15,808 nt of DNA. Origin: Candidatus Woesearchaeota archaeon. GTDB taxonomy: Archaea > Nanobdellota > Nanobdellia > SCGC-AAA011-G17 > GW2011-AR17. The stretch covers positions 1 to 15,808 of the forward strand of contig SICW01000013.1 of assembly GCA_009691355.1 (NCBI GenBank). Reading direction: 5' to 3'. Numbering within the stretch: the first letter of the stretch is position 1; each line of letters starts with the position of its first letter. The position numbers were made by a program, and so were the translations under genes. The notes under the pieces were generated by a model. It was not told the origin of the DNA, made no database searches, and was given only the letters and a program-made list of their open reading frames with translations. Below, in pieces: positions 1 to 7,036 of this stretch.

Positions 1-1036
1 GTTTTTCCACATACTGATAACGATAACTTTTAACCTGAGGGCTAAAAATAGGAAGACTATAAGCATCTCTATAATGGACCATAAGAACCCAAAGATGATC
101 TCTAGTTAAAAGTTTAGGCGTAGAGCGAATTCCTAATGAAGAAAGTATCTTCTGAATAAGCTCAGTATTAGGTTGAGTTATAATCCCAACTTGATGGCTA
201 CTAAAATCAACAAAACCATCAGAATCAGCTAAACCTTGAATAAAAGAGACCTTAAATTCTCTAGGAGCCGTTAAGATCCATTCTAAGTGTATCTTATCAT
301 ACGTTGTTAATTCCTGATTTGATAGACCTAAGACTGTTTTGTAAACCCATTGAAAAAAAGGAGAAGACTGAGAAATCCAAGTATAAAAGGGGTGAGTATT
401 TAGTTTACCGGGGGGACAATCTTTTCTTCTTTCCATTCGAAGCCCTAAAGATCTTACACAAAAAGCCGTATACTCACCAAGTTGTTCATTTGTAGGATAT
501 GCTTTGGATAGTCTTATCTGGACTCTTCTTGTAACCCTATTGTTTCTTTGAATTCCAGTTTTACTAGAATCACCAACAAGCATTCCTAAGAAGTAAGCAA
601 AAGATAATTGTATCTCTTCCGAAGAATTATTTCCTTCTAGTTTTTCCAATTGTTTTAACACTTTTAAAATCGAATTATAATCCTCGACTACTTCTGGAAC
701 TTGTATCCAAGGGCCTGTAAATAATCCCCCTCTCGTAGAGTTTAGAGATAACCACTTCAACTTTTCATCCGGAAATCCAAGAACTAGAAAGTCTTCCAAT
801 TGATGAATAATCATAGGTTTTGTATTCCCATAGATCCATTTTGAAATAGAAGATTGTGAAAGCAAAAGTTCAGAAGCAATGATAAAAGGTGACATACCAA
901 GAGAGTACCTCATTGCTACAGCTCTATAATTATCAAAATTCTCTTGATCTTTTGCAGTAGATGTAAAATCATAGAAACTATTCTCAAATAAGAGACTATT
1001 CCTTTTCTGTAAATCTTGAAGAAGCAGTTGTTGCAT
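1..1036 (-). CDS. HTH + LAGLIDADG homing-endonuclease-like protein (C-terminus cut by window edge)
   Basis: No stop occurs from the ATG at 1036 down to the left edge, giving 345 visible residues. Residues about 42-72 read as a helix-turn-helix (SPFIIASELLLSQSSISKW). Two LAGLIDADG-type helices follow: YFLGMLVGDSS near 148-158, with acidic residue D156, and FIQGLADSDGF near 265-275, with D273. This two-motif layout is that of monomeric LAGLIDADG endonucleases and of the related WhiA-type regulators. It is free-standing: no intein or intron host surrounds it. It may cut a target site, or it may be a domesticated DNA-binding regulator; both acidic motif residues are kept, so nuclease activity is possible. 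The start is supported by an A/T box centred 26 nt upstream. The missing C-terminus prevents a full family assignment. Confidence 0.8.
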   Translation of the reverse strand, partial: MQQLLLQDLQKRNSLLFENSFYDFTSTAKDQENFDNYRAVAMRYSLGMSPFIIASELLLSQSSISKWIYGNTKPMIIHQLEDFLVLGFPDEKLKWLSLNSTRGGLFTGPWIQVPEVVEDYNSILKVLKQLEKLEGNNSSEEIQLSFAYFLGMLVGDSSKTGIQRNNRVTRRVQIRLSKAYPTNEQLGEYTAFCVRSLGLRMERRKDCPPGKLNTHPFYTWISQSSPFFQWVYKTVLGLSNQELTTYDKIHLEWILTAPREFKVSFIQGLADSDGFVDFSSHQVGIITQPNTELIQKILSSLGIRSTPKLLTRDHLWVLMVHYRDAYSLPIFSPQVKSYRYQYVEK

Positions 1037-1058
1037 AATTCAAACAAGCAAAAAGAGG

Positions 1059-1065
1059 TTATAAA
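1059..1065 (-). promoter_or_regulatory. TATA box of the HTH-LAGLIDADG gene
   Basis: TTTATAA on the minus strand is centred 26 nt before the ATG at 1036. This predicts a leaderless or nearly leaderless transcript. Confidence 0.5.
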
Positions 1066-1095
1066 TCTGGCGCGCACACGTGCCGGGTGTCCAGA
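1066..1095. repeat. GC-rich imperfect inverted repeat between doxX and the LAGLIDADG gene
   Basis: TCTGG (1066-1070) pairs with CCAGA (1091-1095), and ACAC (1076-1079) pairs with GTGT (1087-1090). CGCGC is bulged on one side and a 7-nt loop remains. It is markedly richer in GC than its surroundings. It lies just upstream of the TATA box of the LAGLIDADG gene and just after the T-tract that follows doxX, so it could be an operator or part of a terminator. Confidence 0.45.
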
Positions 1096-1096
1096 T

Positions 1097-1123
1097 AAAA
1101 AGAAAAAAGAAGAATATAAAAAA
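1097..1123 (-). terminator. T-rich tract after doxX
   Basis: On the minus strand this stretch holds runs of six, six and five T's just after the doxX stop at 1128. Oligo-T tracts are the usual archaeal termination signal. Confidence 0.5.
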
Positions 1124-1127
1124 CTAT

Positions 1128-1508
1128 CTAAGGAAGCAGAGCATATACTCCAACGTTTCCTAGGAATACAGCAAGGCTAGCAGCCAATAAAATCAGGTCG
1201 AATTCCCAACCCATCTTGTCCATTGCAAAGAAAGGAGTTTTCCACTTGACAATCTTAAAGTAGAGCGCACCAATCATCACAAGTACAAATACAAGAGCTC
1301 CGTACGGTGCATAGACACCAATAAGAACAGAAAGCCCTCCAAGCACTTCAACAAGTCCTAAAAGAAAAACTTGCCAAGACTGCCATCCTAAACCTTTTGC
1401 CATCATTCCAGGGGTTTTTAGTTTCATCCAACCATGGTACAAGAAAATGATTCCTAGTCCCAAACGGAGAAGAAACAAACCCAAATCCATATGTACTGGT
1501 AATACCAT
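1128..1508 (-). CDS. DoxX family membrane protein
   Basis: The 126-residue product is a small integral membrane protein with four hydrophobic segments and the DoxX-family opening: a first helix followed by FLYHGWMKLKTPG at about residues 22-34. LVEVLGGLSVLIGVYAPYG near 52-70 is typical of the second helix and loop. DoxX relatives include a subunit of thiosulfate:quinone oxidoreductase in Acidianus and many proteins of unclear redox or membrane role. No cysteine or other catalytic residue is visible. The start at 1508 is favoured because TTTATATAT is centred 25 nt upstream. It is divergent from the small cysteine-rich gene that starts 72 bp away. A second DoxX gene lies at 9734-10093. The exact function is unknown. 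Confidence 0.85.
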   Translation of the reverse strand: MVLPVHMDLGLFLLRLGLGIIFLYHGWMKLKTPGMMAKGLGWQSWQVFLLGLVEVLGGLSVLIGVYAPYGALVFVLVMIGALYFKIVKWKTPFFAMDKMGWEFDLILLAASLAVFLGNVGVYALLP

Positions 1509-1528
1509 AAAAAAAGAAAGTGAGGAAA

Positions 1529-1537
1529 ATATATAAA
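1529..1537 (-). promoter_or_regulatory. TATA box of the first doxX gene
   Basis: TTTATATAT on the minus strand is centred 25 nt before the ATG at 1508. Confidence 0.55.
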
Positions 1538-1579
1538 GCTTTAGAGTACTAGAAATACATTATTTTCTCAATTTGAAGC

Positions 1580-1762
1580 ATGAAAAAACAAATATTAAAG
1601 GCACCTGAAAACTATGAAAGAGTAAGAAACCGCTTCATACATATACAAGAGTACGAATGCGTCACCTGCTGGTCTCGTTCTACAGAACCTATAGCTTGTT
1701 GTGGAAAAAATATGCCAAAAACACATAAACATACAGACAAAGACTGTAAAGGCTGTTGCTAA
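1580..1762 (+). CDS. Small cysteine-rich, probably zinc-binding protein
   Basis: The 60-residue product has a charged N-terminal half and a cysteine-rich C-terminal half. C27 and C30 (ECVTC) and C40-C41 (ACCGKNM) look like the two knuckles of a zinc ribbon; the pair pattern followed by P..CCG..M is common in small ribbon domains. The tail HKHTDKDCKGCC adds two histidines and three cysteines that could bind metal. No known family is recognised beyond this. The base composition matches the neighbours. It is divergent from doxX and lies just before the deacetylase-like lipoprotein gene, which has its own TATA box, so it is probably a separate transcript. It could act as a metal-binding or nucleic-acid-binding accessory protein. 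Confidence 0.65.
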   Translation: MKKQILKAPENYERVRNRFIHIQEYECVTCWSRSTEPIACCGKNMPKTHKHTDKDCKGCC

Positions 1763-1768
1763 GAAAAA

Positions 1769-1777
1769 TTTATATAA
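1769..1777 (+). promoter_or_regulatory. TATA box of the deacetylase-like lipoprotein gene
   Basis: TTTATATAA is centred 27 nt before the ATG at 1800. It decides the start, because an upstream in-frame ATG at 1701 lies before the promoter and inside the preceding gene. Confidence 0.6.
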
Positions 1778-1799
1778 CATCACAAGAATGGAAAGAAGA

Positions 1800-2894
1800 A
1801 TGAGAAAAGCCCTTATCATTATATTTCTATTATTAGTCCTATCTGCATGTTCTGTGGAGACTATTGAAAAAGACCCTTCACTAAAAGGCACACTAAACGA
1901 AAATAAAGATAATGAAACTGCGCCTAATGAAGAAACAACAGATTCTGAAACAGAAAAATACACTTTTGATAAAACCTATTTCTTATTCACTATTAACACA
2001 CAAGACTATGTTTACCCGCAAGAAAGCGTAGAAACAATTAATAGAATTATTGATATACATGAAAAATACAATGTCGCAGTAGACATTTACCTAGAAGACC
2101 AAATATTCCAATACTACGCCTATGATGCACCAGAACTTGTAGAACGATTGAAAGACTCAGAAGTCGTAGCAATCTCCTACCATGTCCGTGCTCCACATCC
2201 TACAGACGTAGATTATTGGTACCTTAACGAAAAAACAGATACAGAAGAACTGTATGAATTTCTCCTTCCTTATGAAGAATATAAAATGAACCTTGAAACA
2301 GGAGAAGTAGATACATCAATGCCTGGAGGCTATCAATTCATTAAAGACACAATAGGATACGCCCCTATCGTTGTACCTATGAAAAGTGATTCGCAAACTG
2401 TAGACGAAGTAATGGCCAGAATATATAGTGAAAAAGGAGCAACCTGGACCCTATTACATGAAAGAGGAATAAAACTAGGAGAGCAAGAACAAGGCATGTA
2501 TGTAAGACCAGAGGATGCAGAAATAAAATGGTACGACTCCTATGAAGAATATAGCCAAGGCTCATCAGCAGAAGAAATGATTTTAGAAATTATGGAAAAT
2601 GAAGGAATAACTGCAGGAGACTATGCCTTTGTCAACCTAAAAATGCATGAGAATAATTTTATTGAAGGAGATGGAACTGCTGCATATTGGGAAACCTATG
2701 GAACGGACAAAGATCCCCCATTTGATCTCAGCCTCGCATATAATGTTCCAGTATGGCCAGAAGAACAAAGAGAAATGATGTTCCAAATGTATGAAGATGC
2801 AGTAAAATATGTAAGTGAACATCCAGAACTATATATAACCATAAATGCAAAAGATCTTGATCCCTTATTAGAAGCAAGTCAAGAGAACATTTAA
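1800..2894 (+). CDS. Lipoprotein with polysaccharide-deacetylase (NodB)-like features
   Basis: The 364-residue product begins with a lipoprotein signal peptide: MRK, a hydrophobic stretch, then lipobox LSAC with C17 as the lipidated cysteine. A low-complexity acidic linker (18-55) follows. From about 59 the chain resembles a NodB-type deacetylase barrel: FLFTINTQDY (61-70) sits where the first motif with its metal aspartate would be, followed by a helix and NVAVDIYL. YHVRAPHP (127-134), with H128 and H133, resembles the metal-binding histidine motif. KMHE (281-284) could supply a further ligand. The assignment to that fold comes from these patterns only and is tentative. It probably acts on an extracellular glycan or is a non-catalytic relative. 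The start at 1800 is chosen from the TATA spacing and because it places the signal peptide at the N-terminus. Confidence 0.7.
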   Translation: MRKALIIIFLLLVLSACSVETIEKDPSLKGTLNENKDNETAPNEETTDSETEKYTFDKTYFLFTINTQDYVYPQESVETINRIIDIHEKYNVAVDIYLEDQIFQYYAYDAPELVERLKDSEVVAISYHVRAPHPTDVDYWYLNEKTDTEELYEFLLPYEEYKMNLETGEVDTSMPGGYQFIKDTIGYAPIVVPMKSDSQTVDEVMARIYSEKGATWTLLHERGIKLGEQEQGMYVRPEDAEIKWYDSYEEYSQGSSAEEMILEIMENEGITAGDYAFVNLKMHENNFIEGDGTAAYWETYGTDKDPPFDLSLAYNVPVWPEEQREMMFQMYEDAVKYVSEHPELYITINAKDLDPLLEASQENI

Positions 2895-2896
2895 AT
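2889..2896 (+). promoter_or_regulatory. TATA box of the cupredoxin gene
   Basis: ATTTAAAT overlaps the stop codon of the preceding gene and is centred about 27 nt before the ATG at 2920. The cupredoxin can thus be transcribed separately from the upstream lipoprotein. Confidence 0.55.
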
Positions 2897-2919
2897 AAGA
2901 AAAGAGATCCTCTAATACG

Positions 2920-3420
2920 ATGAAAAGAGCCATACAACTAACCCTTTTTTTAGGAGTCGCAATCTTTCTACTTTCTGCATGTGCACAACAAACAACAGTA
3001 GAAACAAGTACAACAACAGAAGAAAGCATAACAATAAACGATGATGCTGAAGAAACAGAATCTGAAACCAAATTAGAAGAAGGAATGGAAATTACAGAAG
3101 AAGAAGAGTCTTCAGATACAAGTTCAGAAAATACTATTACAATAACCTCCTCTGGCTTTAGCCCAAGTACACTTACTGTAACACAAGGAACAACAGTTAC
3201 TTTCATAAATAAAGATTCTAGTGCACACAGACCTGCAACAAATCCACATCCAGCACATACAGGCTATCCTGAAGAAGGAACGTGTTCAGGTTCTGCATTT
3301 GATTCTTGTAGTAGTCTTGGAGAAGGAGAATCATGGTCATTTACCTTTGATGAAATTGGTGAATGGGACTACCACGATCACTTAAACTCAGGACTTTCTG
3401 GAACAATAATTGTAGAATAA
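2920..3420 (+). CDS. Cupredoxin-domain lipoprotein (plastocyanin/azurin-like)
   Basis: The 166-residue product has a lipoprotein signal (LLSAC, C21) and a long Thr/Glu/Ser-rich linker to about residue 70. One cupredoxin domain fills 71-166. The strand TITSSGFSPSTLTVTQGTTVTFIN is typical of the domain start. Candidate copper ligands are H103 in SSAHRP and the C-terminal cluster WDYHDH (H152, H154). C122 and C130 may form a disulfide or add a ligand. The ending GLSGTIIVE is the usual closing strand. The domain would bind type 1 or related copper and carry electrons, or sense or hold copper, at the outer face of the membrane. No partner oxidase is present in the window. It lies between the deacetylase-like lipoprotein and a glycosyltransferase, and a T-rich terminator follows it. 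Confidence 0.85.
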   Translation: MKRAIQLTLFLGVAIFLLSACAQQTTVETSTTTEESITINDDAEETESETKLEEGMEITEEEESSDTSSENTITITSSGFSPSTLTVTQGTTVTFINKDSSAHRPATNPHPAHTGYPEEGTCSGSAFDSCSSLGEGESWSFTFDEIGEWDYHDHLNSGLSGTIIVE

Positions 3421-3423
3421 TCA

Positions 3424-3438
3424 TTTTTTTCTTTTTTT
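3424..3438 (+). terminator. Oligo-T terminator after the cupredoxin gene
   Basis: Seven T's, one C and seven more T's begin four bases after the stop codon. There is no stem-loop, as expected for an archaeal terminator. Confidence 0.6.
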
Positions 3439-3449
3439 AAAAGAGAACC

Positions 3450-3457
3450 TTTATAAT
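3450..3457 (+). promoter_or_regulatory. TATA box of the glycosyltransferase gene
   Basis: TTTATAAT covers the in-frame ATG at 3456, so that ATG is unlikely to be on the transcript. It is centred about 32 nt before the ATG at 3486, allowing a leader of a few bases. Confidence 0.4.
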
Positions 3458-3485
3458 GCCAAAAGAGCAAATTTCTAAGAAATTG

Positions 3486-4646
3486 ATGAAAATAGCTATT
3501 TTTACGGATACTTTTCTTCCAAAATACGATGGCATTGTCACATCAACACTCAATCTTGCAACAGGACTTGCAGACAAAGGCCATCAGATCTATATTATTA
3601 CTGCTAGAAATGGAAAACAACCCGAATTTAAATATAAAAATGTCATTGTAAAAAGAGTCAGAGGAATTCCCGGAGGATTTTACCCAGAGTTTCGTATGAC
3701 AAATATTTTAAGTGTCCGGCTTATACGATACTTAAAGAAAGAAGGAATAGAACTTATTCATTTTCAAACTCCAATTACGCTAGGTATTCAAGCGATACTC
3801 AGTGCGAAATACCTTAAAATCCCTCTAGTAGGCACCTTTCATACGTTCATTACAGACGAAGAATATCTCAAACATGTCCGTTTAAACAAACCGTATATGA
3901 AAAAAGTTGCATGGGCATATATCAGAGGCTACTATAATCGGCCTCAATTAGTCACAGTTCCTTCAGAAAGTGCAAAGGAAGAACTATACACAAATGGGAT
4001 CACAAAACCAATAAAAGTGATTTCTAACGGTATTAACCTCAAAATATTTGAGACATCAAAAGCAAAAGAAATACATGAAAAATATAATCCAAGAGGGAAA
4101 ATACTTCTCTTTGTTGGAAGAATCGCACATGAAAAAAACTTAAACTACCTTCTAGATTGTTTTAAAATAATTCTCCAAGAACTACCCAGCACAAAACTTC
4201 TTATAATTGGTGATGGTCCACAAATGGGAGAAATAAAAGAAAGAATAAAGAAAGAAAACCTTAACGAAAGTATTATTCTTTTGGGACAAATTCCTCATGA
4301 AGAACTGATAAAATCATCGATTATTGCAGCCGCAGATGTATTTATAACTGCTTCACTCACAGAAAATCAACCTATGACCCTTTTAGAAGCACAAGCAAAT
4401 GGAACAGCATGCGTTGGAATAAACACAAAAGGAATTAAAGATGTCATTCAAGACGGGTATAATGGCTTTCTTGCAAATAAAGAAGATAAAAAAGATTTTG
4501 CAAATAAAGTGCTTAAAATACTCAGAGATAAAAAGTTGCAACAAATACTCGAAAAAAACGCAAAGGAAGAAGCAAAAAAGTATGACTACCACAACATAAT
4601 TAATATCTGGGAACAAGAATATTCTAAACTAATAGCTGACAAATAA
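3486..4646 (+). CDS. GT4-family glycosyltransferase
   Basis: This 386-residue protein is a two-domain (GT-B) retaining glycosyltransferase. The N-terminus MKIAIFTDTFLPKYDGIVTS is a classic GT4 acceptor-domain start with its glycine-containing loop. GTFHTF near 116-121 and VPSES near 158-162 are also characteristic. The donor-binding half opens with LLFVGRIAHEKNL, with the usual R and K near 212 and 217. It contains the E-x7-E motif at E293-E301 (ENQPMTLLE). Such enzymes transfer a sugar from a nucleotide sugar to lipids or glycans at the cytoplasmic membrane face; the substrate cannot be told from sequence. The ATG at 3456 would add ten residues, but it lies inside the likely TATA box, so 3486 is chosen. 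Neighbouring lipoproteins suggest a cell-envelope role. Confidence 0.88.
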   Translation: MKIAIFTDTFLPKYDGIVTSTLNLATGLADKGHQIYIITARNGKQPEFKYKNVIVKRVRGIPGGFYPEFRMTNILSVRLIRYLKKEGIELIHFQTPITLGIQAILSAKYLKIPLVGTFHTFITDEEYLKHVRLNKPYMKKVAWAYIRGYYNRPQLVTVPSESAKEELYTNGITKPIKVISNGINLKIFETSKAKEIHEKYNPRGKILLFVGRIAHEKNLNYLLDCFKIILQELPSTKLLIIGDGPQMGEIKERIKKENLNESIILLGQIPHEELIKSSIIAAADVFITASLTENQPMTLLEAQANGTACVGINTKGIKDVIQDGYNGFLANKEDKKDFANKVLKILRDKKLQQILEKNAKEEAKKYDYHNIINIWEQEYSKLIADK

Positions 4647-4750
4647 AATATCCTTATCCCCAAAAAGAAAAGACTCTAAGTATTTCTAAACAAAAAAGGA
4701 TAAGAAAATATATCCTACAGTATTATCAATCCAAAAAGAAGAGAAGAACT

Positions 4751-5044
4751 ATGGCACCAGTATACAGAACATTTCCTTTGGACACAAAAAGCCTTGACAA
4801 AGAAATAGATGCAGGAAGAATGACACCAGAAGAAATTGGAAGGTCAGTGGGAACAACAATTGATAGACTTGCAAGAAATAACTTCGAACCCGCAAGAGGT
4901 GAGAATACTCCAAAAGGATACCCGGGAGAAATTCTTGTAGGTGGAAAAGACAACGAAGTAATAGGAAGAGGATTTAGAGAAGCAATACGTGGAACGCCTC
5001 TTGGAGATTATATCAGTGAAGGTGGAAAAACCTACACCAGGTAA
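4751..5044 (+). CDS. Hypothetical 97-residue protein
   Basis: No family is recognised. The protein is soluble-looking and contains no signal peptide, cysteine or membrane segment. The N-terminal half is helical and charged (SLDKEIDAGRMTPEEIGRSVG, about 14-34, then TTIDRLARN). The C-terminal half is glycine-rich (KGYPGEILVGG and GRGFREAIRGTPLGDYI). The codon use and A-rich coding strand match the neighbouring plus-strand genes, which supports it as a real gene. A weak A/T box (TATTAT, about 4721-4726) lies about 27 nt upstream, and a purine-rich AGAAGAGAAG precedes the ATG. It stands alone between the glycosyltransferase gene and the DCC-protein gene, which has its own promoter. The function is unknown. 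Confidence 0.6.
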   Translation: MAPVYRTFPLDTKSLDKEIDAGRMTPEEIGRSVGTTIDRLARNNFEPARGENTPKGYPGEILVGGKDNEVIGRGFREAIRGTPLGDYISEGGKTYTR

Positions 5045-5046
5045 GA

Positions 5047-5054
5047 TTTATAAA
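5047..5054 (+). promoter_or_regulatory. TATA box of the DCC-family gene
   Basis: TTTATAAA is centred 26.5 nt before the ATG at 5077. Confidence 0.6.
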
Positions 5055-5076
5055 GTTTCTAGGAGTATAAGCTATA

Positions 5077-5478
5077 ATGGAGCCTGCAATTCTTATTTTT
5101 GATGGCGTGTGCAATTTTTGTAATTGTTTCATCAATAGCATTATTGATAGAGACCCAAAAAAAAGAATAAAATTTGCTGCATCCCAATCAGAAGCAGGAA
5201 AGAAAATTCTCAAAAAAGATCGCATTTCAAAGAATAAAGTAAAAGATAGTCTTATTTTCATAGAAGGAGACAAATACCACACAAGATCAACAGCTTTTTT
5301 AAGCATCATGAAATACTTAAAATTTCCTTACTTTCTCCTGTATGGGCTAATAATCATACCCAGATGCATACGTGACGAAATCTATGAATTTATCAGTAGA
5401 AACCGTTACAAATGGTTTGGAAAAAGAACAAGCTGCAGGATGCCTACAAAAAAGTTGAAAGCTCGTTTTCTCAACTAA
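5077..5478 (+). CDS. DCC-family thiol-disulfide oxidoreductase-like protein (DUF393)
   Basis: The 133-residue product carries the family hallmark D9-G-V-C12-N-F-C15 right after a first beta strand (AILIFDGVCNFC). It continues with a helix, the FAASQSEAGK segment near 33-42, and a hydrophobic middle (FPYFLLYGLIIIPR, 83-96). C120 lies in the C-terminal TSCRMPT, where relatives also keep a cysteine. The CxxC suggests a thioredoxin-like thiol/disulfide activity, though members of this family are poorly characterised biochemically. The length is normal for the family. It is convergent with the flavoprotein gene, and their stop codons overlap by three bases (5475-5478). Confidence 0.88.
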   Translation: MEPAILIFDGVCNFCNCFINSIIDRDPKKRIKFAASQSEAGKKILKKDRISKNKVKDSLIFIEGDKYHTRSTAFLSIMKYLKFPYFLLYGLIIIPRCIRDEIYEFISRNRYKWFGKRTSCRMPTKKLKARFLN

Positions 5479-6503
5479 CGATAACGCATCATAGTCTTCC
5501 ACTCAACAAACCATTTCATCAAGGCAGGAAGAAAACCAGTAAGAACAAATTGTTTGTAGGTTAAAACTGCACGAAAACGTCCCAAACTAATAACCATAAC
5601 CTTAGGAAAAGTATGATACGACTCAAGTTTTTGTTTCTGTTCTAATGCAAGTACATTATGAACAGCAATTTCAGCTTGTTTTTCTGCACCCTGTGCTGTC
5701 TTCTCTTCTGCAACATCATTAAGATCACCAACAACAAAAATATGTGGATAGCCTTTCAATTGCAAAGTCTCATCAACAATAACCTGTTTTCGTTCATTCA
5801 AACAAGAAGAAAAGTGTTTTCGAAAAAGTTCCGTATTAGGACTAATCCCTATACAAAAAAAACAAAGGTCTGTTTTCACTTCCTCACCAGAAGAAAGAAG
5901 AAATTTTCCCAATTTTGTCTCTAATCTTTGATTATAGAGAATAGTTACGCCTTTCTTTTCAAAATAATTCTCAACATAGTTTTGTATTTGAGAATCACAC
6001 CTCTCCATAAGACAAGCCTTAGAATGAACAAGGGTAAGATGTTTTTGGGGATAGAAATCAATAATTTCTGCGGCAAGCTCAACCCCAACAATACCCCCTC
6101 CTACAATAAGAACCTCTTTTGCACTTTCTAATTGATGATGTGCTTTACGCAAGGAATCTGCTCGGTTAGGAAGGACAACATTTTTTTCTTTAATAGGTGT
6201 ATTATAGCGAGAACCAGAGCAAACAAAAAGATAATCATAAGGAATCTTCTTTTTTCCTACAAAAACGTCCTGAGCAGTAAACTCAGTGACTTCACCACGG
6301 AGAAGTTTTGTTGTATGAAGATAATGAGTATGTAAAACCTGGATCTTTTTCATATGCTTTGGAGAAACAATAGTTCGCAAAATTCCAGGAGTAAACTCAA
6401 AGTAATCCTTGGTATCAATAAGAGTAACATGGTAGATATTTTGGAGTCTTCGTGCAATATGCGCACCCGCAAAGCCCCCCCCAATAATCACAATTTTTTT
6501 CAT
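5475..6503 (-). CDS. NDH-2/FSP1-like FAD-dependent NAD(P)H oxidoreductase
   Basis: This 342-residue protein has the two-dinucleotide-fold layout of type II NADH dehydrogenases and AIF/FSP1-like flavoproteins. The FAD-binding GGGFAG is at 8-13 and the NAD(P)H-binding GGGIVG at 135-140. The second FAD motif (IFVVGD) ends at D260. The C-terminal part LTGFLPALMKWFVEWK (321-336) is the amphipathic or hydrophobic region that usually touches the membrane. It would pass electrons from NAD(P)H to a quinone or another membrane acceptor without pumping ions. No redox-active CxxC pair is seen, so it is not a disulfide reductase. It is the second gene of a unit with the C39-like protease, starting only 6 nt after that gene's stop. 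The acceptor is unknown. Confidence 0.85.
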   Translation of the reverse strand: MKKIVIIGGGFAGAHIARRLQNIYHVTLIDTKDYFEFTPGILRTIVSPKHMKKIQVLHTHYLHTTKLLRGEVTEFTAQDVFVGKKKIPYDYLFVCSGSRYNTPIKEKNVVLPNRADSLRKAHHQLESAKEVLIVGGGIVGVELAAEIIDFYPQKHLTLVHSKACLMERCDSQIQNYVENYFEKKGVTILYNQRLETKLGKFLLSSGEEVKTDLCFFCIGISPNTELFRKHFSSCLNERKQVIVDETLQLKGYPHIFVVGDLNDVAEEKTAQGAEKQAEIAVHNVLALEQKQKLESYHTFPKVMVISLGRFRAVLTYKQFVLTGFLPALMKWFVEWKTMMRYR

Positions 6504-6509
6504 AATGAT

Positions 6510-6983
6510 TTACTCTTTTTTATCTTTATAACTTTTATTTTTTACCCCAAAAAACCATCCTTTTTCTGCATCAGCAAGAGAGGGATCAATGGTATACCAA
6601 GCTTTCAAAAAAGAAGAAAAACTATAATTTTTTTTGCCATGCCAAGGATCTAAAAGAATAACCTGTTTTGAAGTAATAGAATCAATAACTCCAAGATGCC
6701 CCATCTTTTCATCAAAAAGATAATAGTTAACAACAAGAGCATATCCATCACTATATGCCTTTCTTAATTCAGAAATATTTGCATTCCTTTCAACTCGATA
6801 ACTAAAACCGAGAGTTTCCGCAGCAAGAGGAAAGGCCTTGTTTCTTGTACCATACCTTCCATTTGTCCGAAGAAGTTTAATCATCTGTTTCTCGGTTTTA
6901 CGAATTCCAAAAGAAGCTAAGATCATACGAAAACATGCAGCACCACAACTCCAGGATTTTTCTTGTTTAAAATAAGGAATCAT
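6510..6983 (-). CDS. C39-like cysteine peptidase domain protein
   Basis: The 157-residue product matches the C39-like (papain-fold) peptidase pattern. The start MIPYFKQEKSWSCGAACFRMIL has the catalytic cysteine at C13 in SCGAA. The histidine is H96 in MGHLGVID and the aspartate D112 in LLDPWHG. All three triad residues are present. There is no signal peptide, so it acts inside the cell or is a stand-alone version of the leader-peptidase domain of peptide exporters; no ABC transporter is nearby. A 43-residue N-terminal extension is possible in frame but is hydrophobic and unlike the family. It would also begin upstream of the TTTAAA box centred 24.5 nt before the ATG at 6983, so the shorter start is chosen. 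It heads a unit with the NDH-2-like gene. The substrate is unknown. Confidence 0.78.
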   Translation of the reverse strand: MIPYFKQEKSWSCGAACFRMILASFGIRKTEKQMIKLLRTNGRYGTRNKAFPLAAETLGFSYRVERNANISELRKAYSDGYALVVNYYLFDEKMGHLGVIDSITSKQVILLDPWHGKKNYSFSSFLKAWYTIDPSLADAEKGWFFGVKNKSYKDKKE

Positions 6984-7004
6984 AAACAATCTATACTCTA
7001 AACC

Positions 7005-7010
7005 TTTAAA
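7005..7010. promoter_or_regulatory. Palindromic TTTAAA box shared by divergent genes
   Basis: The only A/T box in the gap between the C39-like gene (ATG at 6983, minus) and the aldo/keto reductase (ATG at 7037, plus) is TTTAAA. Its centre is 24.5 nt from one start and 29.5 nt from the other, so it fits as the core promoter for both directions. Confidence 0.45.
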
Positions 7011-7036
7011 AACTATTCTAAGAATAATGTAAAAGA

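Noticed and set aside
304..495. Plus-strand open frame of 63 codons
   Set aside because: It lies antisense inside the LAGLIDADG gene, which is open over 345 codons with recognisable motifs.
1701..1799. N-terminal extension of the deacetylase-like lipoprotein
   Set aside because: It overlaps the cysteine-rich gene, precedes the TATA box at 1769-1777, and would bury the signal peptide.
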